Assembly: GCA_037833965.1 (NCBI GenBank)
Contig: AP031352.1
Location: 19,076,501-19,140,500, forward strand
Source of the DNA: Marchantia polymorpha subsp. ruderalis
Lineage: Eukaryota > Streptophyta > Marchantiopsida > Marchantiales > Marchantiaceae
DNA: 64,000 nt
Reading direction: 5' to 3'
This document shows, one piece after another, positions 56,696-64,000 of this stretch. The notes under the pieces were generated by a model that saw only the letters and a program-made list of their open reading frames with translations, was not told the origin of the DNA and ran no database searches. The stretch's first letter is position 1; the number at the start of each line of letters is the position of its first letter. The translations under genes were made by a program, and so were the position numbers.

Positions 56696-57695
56696 GCTGC
56701 CCACATGCTTGCAATAGCCTCACGTCTCAGATCCCTCCTTTCCCCACATCTTGGGCCTCAGAAAGATATGAAGTCCAATTGCAAGCTGGGTTCCCGTCTG
56801 ATGTCAAGAATCAAGCGTCGACGACCCCCTGAAAAGCAAGAATATCTTGCCCAACTCGCCTGCTAGCTTGAGCTACTGCTAGCGACTGCAGCCAGCCACC
56901 GAGCTAGCTCAAAAGTTCTCAGAAGAATCAAAATGTCAAACTGCGCTACGGGGCACGTGATCGGATCGAGAGTGGGCGCTTCTGTCACGACACCCTCGAG
57001 CTCTCCGTCTCAGCAACAACGTCGACAATCCCTGTCTGCAGATTAAAAAGCTGACGGCACGAGAGCTGCCCTAGAGCATCCGCAGCCCCGCCGGACTGAA
57101 GCAACAACAATTGGTCAAGCTCTTGGACGAGAGCCGGCACGAAGCGGCGCGTCATGCTCCCTCCGACGGCCAGTCCTCGCCTCCCTCGCCACTGCTACTC
57201 TCGCTGCTCACTCTCTGCTCGCCAAAGCACGAGCAATATCAGCAGATATCGTCGGAAGCGAAAGAATTTAATGACGGCCTCGCAGCCCCGAGACAAAAGG
57301 TCTCGGATCGCGCCACGCACAGGGTCGAAATATATCGAGATTAGTAACATCCCCCGGCCCCAACGTTTCTCGGACTCTAAGACTCTCAGACTCTCGGCAG
57401 CGATGGATGGAGCGCAAGATGAGAAAAAAATCAGGCGAATTGGATCGCAAACTAACAGTAGTGACGTCTACGACGCCCGTCCTAAGCCAAGCCAGCCCGG
57501 GCCAGGCCAGGCCAAGCCACCCGAAGCAAAGCCCAGCGAGCACCCAGCAGCACCAGCAGCAGCAGCTGCAGCCAGTACGGGACGGGAGAGGACGGCACGG
57601 GACGGCACTTCGGAAGCCAGAGCCAGAACCCGTGACAGTGAGACCTTGTCCGAGACAAACCACGAAGTTTGGGCAACGATGTGATACATCAGCAT

Positions 57696-57728
57696 CCCCA
57701 CCCCCACCCCGCCCCGCCCCGCCCCGCC
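57696..57728. repeat. C-rich runs, G-quadruplex candidate on the minus strand
   Basis: Six runs of four or five C separated by single A or G bases on the plus strand, so the minus strand has six G-runs with one-base spacers. This fits the standard G-quadruplex pattern. It lies within the probable leader of the KH-RING gene. Confidence 0.85.
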
Positions 57729-57857
57729 GCTGGTTAGATTAGATGGCTCCCAAGGCAGGACGAATACTGGTGGCAGCTGCGGATGGTTGCGCTGCACAGA
57801 CAGACAGACAGCCCAACCTCGGTTTGGTCAGGGGAAGAGGGAGACGGAGACGGAGAC

Positions 57858-57920
57858 GGAAGAGGAAGAGAAGAGAAGGGGAGAGAGGGAGAAGAGGAGG
57901 AGGAGGAGGAGGAGGAGGAA
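57858..57920. repeat. 63-base uninterrupted purine tract
   Basis: Every plus-strand base is A or G, ending in about nine GGA/GAG units. In the direction of the KH-RING gene it is a CT-rich tract. Such tracts can form triplex DNA and often mark plant leader regions. Confidence 0.95.
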
Positions 57921-58449
57921 TGGCAAGCAAAGGTTCGAGAGGGCCGCATGTGGCAACCGATCGCGATCGAACGAACTGCATGCTCCGGGGGTCTCATCGA
58001 CGATTAGAGGCACCGATCGTAGTAACTGCCTGCCTCTGGTGCCCGCGCTGCTTCAACGGACTTGCGACGGTTATGCCCACGTGGATGAATCCGGGCTTGC
58101 CGGGTCGTCGGGCTTCCCTTCCTTTCCTTTTCTTCTCGCTTCCCCTCCCCGTCCTCCCTCTCTTGATCCAGCCACCGCCCGTCATTTCTTGGCCCTCGGT
58201 CCCGCGACTCCCGACCCGGCTCTTCTTTCTTTACCCCCGCCTTCGTTCGTCTCGGGTCTCGATCTCGGGTTCTCTTTCTGATCTCTTCAACCATTCGAAT
58301 CCATTGTTTGCTCCTGAGAATTCTCGCACTCGGTCTCTGAGTCTTGGCTCAATTCGCACGGGGCTTCGGTTAAGCGAACGTCGTGGTAGCGGCCCAGCTC
58401 GCGGTTAGGCCGTGCGTGGGCTTCAGTCGTCTGAGTTCTGGCTGCACTG

Positions 58450-59500
58450 GAATCTGAATGATCATGAACTGGGTGTGTGTGGTTTGCACTGGGAGCTCGA
58501 GGGAAGAGTTACGCGTGTAACGCATCTTTAAAAGTCCAGCAAGAAATGTATGATTGGTGAGCTGAGCTCAGGGCCGGGCCGGGCTCGCCACTTGTCAACA
58601 GCTGGCTGTCGAAATTGAGAGTTCATCAGTTGGACTTCGAGGTGCTGCTGCTCCTCTCTCAGCTCACCCAGCTCCGCCCGTTCGATTTCCATCCATGTCA
58701 ACCATCGGGCTCCTGGAACTGCACGCTCGAGTCCATCGCAAGCTGGCACCGATAGCACGAGCGTTGCTGCAGCTGGCAGCACTGAAGTCGAGCCTCGAGA
58801 GTCCGAGCTGAGGTGAGATCAGCAGGACTCAGTGTGAATCTTAGACTGTCACGAACCAGATCTTTCATGCTCCGATCACATTCAGAATTTCAACAGACAC
58901 TACTCGGGTTACGAGCGTTTGCAACTTTGGACTCTGGACATCATGGATGAAGTTTCCAGCGGGCTCTCGAGTTGACGGCAGGGTCTCTGAAGATGGGTCT
59001 TGCACATGCGCTTCAGCCTTGCAATTGTCAACTGCACTCCAACCAAAAGCCCATCTCATGTATTTTCTCATGTTTGGCACACGTCAGTGCAATATACCTA
59101 TTGCACAATATGAAACACTCACCTCCACTTCATGTACTAAGAGGGTAAGCACTGTAATATAGCGAAGGGGTGGAATCAAAGGGGTAGGACGGCGCTAAGT
59201 ACTGAACTAAGTACACTTCGTAGACTCTGTGCATAAGGAGCTCAGAGTGTCCTGTCGTTGATAGCGTTACCAACTTGCCGTAGCAGGTTCCTGCGACGTT
59301 TGTTCGGATGATCCAGGCGATGACGGCGTCGTCAACTCTGCTCCACGTGGCTACATGATAATGTTAGTTGTGGAGATAACCTTTGTGTGGATTTCATTTC
59401 CATACATGAATACATCTACGGGGCGATCACTTCATTATCTTCAAGGTCCCAGTCTCTTTAAGGAGACTGTAACTAATCTTACCGCTTATAAATGTACATA
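58450..59500. other. Intergenic, no gene supported
   Basis: Ordinary to GC-rich composition falling off toward the AT-rich tract. A minus-strand open frame at 58528-58782 with a coiled-coil-like stretch (MEIERAELGELREEQQ) has no convincing start or splice sites and is not called a gene. Confidence 0.4.
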
Positions 59501-60366
59501 CCTCCTACGTTTCACGTATGAACTGTCAATCAGAGTTAACATAATTCCAGGCATTTGTGATTATTTACTTTCTATTTTACCAACGCTTCGATTTTCCACA
59601 AGATTTAAGTACTTCCTACTCATGTGGTCTAGCTCTACTTAATTTTTTTATTTTTTACTTACATGCTTCATTGGAAGAAGATTAATTTAATGTTATTTTA
59701 AGTATACGTTAATTAAAAAAAAGAATTGTATACGTTAATTGTAAAAAAAAAGAAGAGGTTCAACGAGAATGAATTTAGAAAATATTGCACAGCTTGTGTT
59801 TCGCACTAGCATATTTAAATTATCTCATGGAACAGATTTTCAAGCATTAAAATATCTAAATAAATAATTATGGTTAATAAAATTTTTTACATCCATGAGA
59901 AATTCAGTGACTCCAGCCAAGTGACTTGAAAGCTACTCATTGAAAAACTTAGTTAAGATTTAGAACACTTTCATATTTTTGTATCATTGTTGCAGATGAT
60001 TTACATGATTGTATGTGTAAATATAAACTTCCTCCACCTCATGATGTATTTAGGTAATTATACGTTATAATACGGATGAAATGCAAAAGTTTACTCAAAT
60101 ACAACCATCCAGAAAAATTGACATGCAGGAAATGTCCAACGGAACAAAATACTTTCTTATTTAAAATCTTATGTACTACTAGCTAAATTTCTTAAACTAA
60201 TAATAATGAAACAAACTAAAACAAATCAAATTCTGAGTTAAGATCTCCCTTAAGTTATGAGCATTATGATCTATTAAAGTATATGATTACTCTTAAGGTA
60301 TTCATGAAAAGAAACAAGATAAAGTTACTCTATAAACTAAAGTCAATTATGATTCATATAAATTAA

Positions 60367-60406
60367 TTTTGGCTACAACTTTATCATAATTAAGTTGTAG
60401 CCAAAA
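60367..60406. repeat. Perfect 15-bp inverted repeat, 10-nt spacer
   Basis: Arms 60367-60381 (TTTTGGCTACAACTT) and 60392-60406 are exactly complementary. The arms are less AT-rich than their surroundings, as expected of a short terminal-inverted-repeat remnant. Confidence 0.95.
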
Positions 60407-63400
60407 CTTGAAGGAGTAAAATTATATTTTAAGTTACTAAGACGTTAGATTAACTCTAATTGTATCCATGTAAAATATATGATATTAGAAATTATCTCAA
60501 GTTTTGATAAACTTGAATAAACTTAACCATGATTGATTATTGTAGTTAGGCTATTAGTGCATAATAGGAATAATAGTGACACTTAGTGATACATACTCCA
60601 GTACATTCTCTTAACTTATTGTGTTTTCATGAACATGACACTTTTGAGATAAACCACATATAAGAAATATGAGGTTTTTATTTATAATGTAATTGCAGTT
60701 TTTCTCCCCTTGTGATAGGGTTGTTTTTTTTAAGTAGCAATTTGTATGAGATTGAAGCTATTATAACATATTAATGACTGGACTTCACCATTCACACCAC
60801 AAATCTTGACATTGTCATGTATTATTGACGCTTCTGATGTATTACATGTGATAGAGATCAATTTTTAATTTAGATTTTTTTGATTCCTAAGAGTTTTTGC
60901 ATATCTTGATGAAGTTTTATAAGTGAAGTTTTGAAAATTAATAGAGCTGAAGTCAACTAAATTTTTGTTTCGATTCTTTGGAATATAACTTATTGAAAAA
61001 ATAATATAAACAAGAAGTAATGACAACTCAATTAGAGAGCTACGTGTTGAAATTAATAACATGTCTAGATGTTTACATAAGTGCGTTGAGAATAAAGTCA
61101 AGATGCAATAAGTGAAATTAGAATATCACTTTCTCTGATACGTACATCTGCTGCAATATTAAATTTGTTTATGAATCATCCGTAGATAGTTACCATACTT
61201 TCATACGGACTTTTAGATTAAAAAAATCTACATGAGACAACTAGTTGGCTTTAAGAAGAAAGTTCAAAAGATTTTGAGTTGTAGATTGTTGAAATTTTTA
61301 TATGGATTTAAACAATATCATAATCAATGAAATGCGAGTATTGATGAATTAATGAAACTACAAAATTTTTTGTAGAGTGTATGTGATGCATGTATATACA
61401 TGATAAAGGTAAAGAATAAGTTATATAATCTTGTTGAAATACATAATAAATTAAAAATATAAGCTCACATACAATGCTATTGTGTAATTGAAAAGTTTCG
61501 ATGAGAAATTGAGAGTGATACACAAAATTTTCATTTATTGAATTTATTTCATAAATCATATAAATCTTTATCATGAATCATCATGATAGAAAAATAATTA
61601 ACTATTAAGAGATGATGATGATTATATTTAATAAATAATATTTTTTAAAGAATGATTTTATGCTTTCAATCATAGATTCCAACCAAAAGAAATGTTGATT
61701 TTAAATAGTGGATAGTCTCAGAATTTGATAAATGATAGAAAGAAAAAATAGATATCAAATATAAATCTAGTAAAGATTCAAATTTATGTTGGTTTATTTC
61801 ATTTATGTTGGTTTTTGTGAAAAAGATGACAAAAATAATAATGAGATAAAATCTAGATCAAGAAAAAATCTCAAAGTTGTATGCCCATTTTGTTTTGACA
61901 ATGAGACAAAGATGAAAATTTCAATAAATTAATTATTGCAAAGAAAGCAAGAATTATTTCATCAAGTATTGTAAACAATCAGAAAAAGAACAGTATCATT
62001 TGTTTGATAACCAGTATGTTTTATTGTGCCAAAGTTATGAAATTTGCAACGGAGAAAAGATGAATGGATTTTATGTGAAATATGTTCATAAAATACATGT
62101 TATCAAAAATTTTTCCTAGTTCTTGCTCAACATTATTGGAATGGATAAAAAAAGAAATAAATAAGATTAATCACACATATTTTGAGTTTTGAACAAAAAC
62201 AAAAAACTTGACGGTGTATTTGAAAAATCTTTCTTGTTTGCGTTGTGGATGTATTATTCATATATATATCTTCACATATAAGATTAATACATTTATGAAT
62301 CAAAAATTGATGATAAAACATTTTAAATCATGACTAGGAAAAAAATCAATGTGAAGAAAAACATTCAAAATATTATGTGCGTGCTAGATATCAACATTTT
62401 TGTGAAAAGTTTCATGTTTATAGATTTCAAAATGAATTTTTATTGCATTCAAATCCAATTCTGTCAAGTCAAAATTAACACATGACCCTTATTTACAAAA
62501 ATAATTATATAATACAATCTAGTAGATAAGTACTAGATTAACAATATTGAATGAGTTTTGTTGCTAGTACTCATAGTTGCAAATAAAATTTTTGCATGTA
62601 ATAGAATTAAAAATCAATAATCATCTCGTATTTTTTTTCAAATTTTTAAACAGTTATAAGGTATATCCTTATAAAATATTTTTTAAAGTATATACCGTAT
62701 AAAATTATAAAATTTTATTCAAAAATTATCTGAATTAATTTTTTTAACAAAAATTTGACAGGTCTGTTAGTTCAAAAAAGTAAAAAATATGCCTAAAAAC
62801 GTAGATTTTCAAGAGTGAAAATTATGCTATCTAACGACTACAATGCATATCTTGAATTTTTTTTCATACGTATTATCAATATGAAAAATATTTCATTATT
62901 TCACTACAATATAAGTTTCATAATAGAGTAAAGGTATTGGAATAATTCATTGTACTCTACTTAAACAAACTGTAAATATGTTAATTTGATGAAGTTTATT
63001 ACAGATACAATGGATAAAATATAAAAAAAGAGCTTACTTGAATACAATTTTTGACTAATATGATTGATCACATGATGTTGTTTGAATTTAGATATAAAAT
63101 GCACAAAAACCAACATCAATGAACTTTTTTTAAAATTCTATGCAAATTTTTTAATATCTAAAAATTAAGATTGAACTTGATTGAATTTTATTTGTGAAGA
63201 ATATTTTTAAAATACTAATTTGATATGAACCTAATTTTGAATTTTGAAATAAGCACATTTGTAATTTTATTATCAATGCAATATTGTCAATGATTTTCTA
63301 ACACCAAATAATCATAATAATACTCAACAATCTTGTTTTGATACAAAACAAATCTACTTCAAATATAATATATTTTGTTATATTATTTTAATAATTGCCA

Positions 63401-63457
63401 GATTATCAATTTTTAAGTTAAAGAGATAAAACTCAAATTTTTAAGTTAGAAACTACA

Positions 63458-63683
63458 CATTAACAATATCTTTGTTTCTTAGACATAAATCATATGTGGC
63501 AATTAGCATGTTAGTTGAAAAAAATATGATACATGTGATTGTTACTACATTCGGCATATCATCAATCTTCATTAACAATATCTTTTGTTTTTTAGACAAA
63601 AATCAAATGTGGTAATTAGCATGTTCCTTGAAAACAACATGTCATCAATACGTGTGATTGTTAAGTAGATTCGGCACATCATC
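63458..63683. repeat. 112-bp tandem direct repeat, two diverged copies
   Basis: Units begin at 63458 and 63570 with CATTAACAATATCTTT and share the phrases AATTAGCATGTT, GTGATTGTTA, TTCGGCA and ATCATCAATC in the same order. The end phrase ATCATCAATCCACTA also occurs near 45.17 kb, followed by similar sequence, so the unit belongs to a dispersed repeat, perhaps an LTR fragment. Confidence 0.8.
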
Positions 63684-64000
63684 AATCCACTAGAAATGAA
63701 AAGGATGATTATGTGAATATTCTATATATGTTTATGATATCTATAAAATTAAAATTAGAATTCAGAAATAAGAATACCACTTTGAAACATTTATTTTGAA
63801 AATGAGCACAAATATTTCTCATTTTCAAAATTTGTGTTTCATCTTTGACTAAGATTAAAAAAAATTTCAATGTTATGATATGCCACAATTTCCAATATGT
63901 GACAATTTTTGGAGTAAATGTTTTTTAAAAAGATGACAAAAAATAGCACAGATGAAGCTTGACTAGTTTTATAATTTTATCTCGTAGAATTTGATAGTAG

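Larger units (their letters stand above)
56700..58450 (-). promoter_or_regulatory. GC-rich leader/promoter region of the KH-RING gene
   Basis: GC-rich, CpG-rich stretch 5' of the minus-strand KH-RING gene. It contains C-runs at 57696-57728 and a pure purine tract at 57858-57920 that reads as a pyrimidine tract in the gene's direction, like the tract before beta-tubulin. Overlapping frames in several phases (57154-57684, 57743-58408) are a by-product of few stops. A transcription start near 57.8-58.0 kb is inference. Confidence 0.4.
59500..64000. other. AT-rich intergenic tract, no gene seen
   Basis: Very AT-rich, with only short low-complexity frames. It holds the small hairpin at 60367 and the tandem duplication at 63458. 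The middle part (61-62.4 kb) has the purine-rich texture of degraded coding sequence, but no domain could be assigned. Confidence 0.55.

Noticed and set aside
57154..58408. Several long frames on both strands in the GC-rich region
   Set aside because: Driven by purine and CpG-rich repeats; none has a plausible start with splice sites or a known domain.

Overview
The window reads as nuclear DNA of a land plant, most likely a bryophyte and probably a moss. Evidence for a plant: a beta-tubulin with the plant intron positions, an organelle-targeted methionyl-tRNA synthetase of the plant type, and a plant-style polyphenol oxidase. Gene-bearing islands of ordinary composition alternate with very AT-rich tracts holding decayed retroelement sequence, and gene 5' ends carry GC-rich, CpG-rich stretches. 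The moss assignment is inference; no species can be named from the sequence.

Layout. 1-6709 (minus): 15 phase-consistent exons of an E6AP/UBE3A-like HECT ubiquitin ligase; its 3' end (catalytic cysteine) lies off the left edge and its first exons are unresolved between 6710 and about 9.4 kb. 8.7-9.4 kb: GC-rich island. 9787-9920: near-perfect 62-bp inverted repeat. 10-14 kb: AT-rich and empty. 15945-17162 (minus): intronless secreted tyrosinase/polyphenol oxidase, with a broken copy of its CuB region at 18748-18935. 21165-26395 (minus): twelve-exon organellar methionyl-tRNA synthetase, fully resolved (692 aa). 26.6-32.1 kb: AT-rich, no genes. 32.1-33.3 kb: GC-rich island with a 321-codon open frame of unknown meaning. 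33874-35429 (plus): beta-tubulin, three coding exons, 445 aa, probably with a leader intron. 36575-37067: foldback element. 37.9-50.9 kb: AT-rich, with a decayed Ty3/gypsy-type element around 46-48.5 kb. 53647-56355 (minus): protein with one KH domain, long Gln and Ala runs and a C-terminal RING finger split by an intron. 56.7-58.4 kb: GC-rich probable leader/promoter of that gene with a pure purine tract and C-runs. 59.5-64 kb: AT-rich, with a 112-bp tandem duplication at the right end.

The genes are ordinary, independently transcribed plant genes with no operon-like relationship: cytoskeleton (tubulin), organelle translation (MetRS), phenolic oxidation outside the cytosol (PPO), ubiquitin transfer (HECT), and putative RNA-linked ubiquitination (KH-RING). 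The least explained items are the long perfect hairpin near 9.8 kb, the PPO lacking a conserved active-site cysteine, the KH-RING protein, and the E6AP-like ligase in a plant. I found no evidence of a wholly new multi-gene system.
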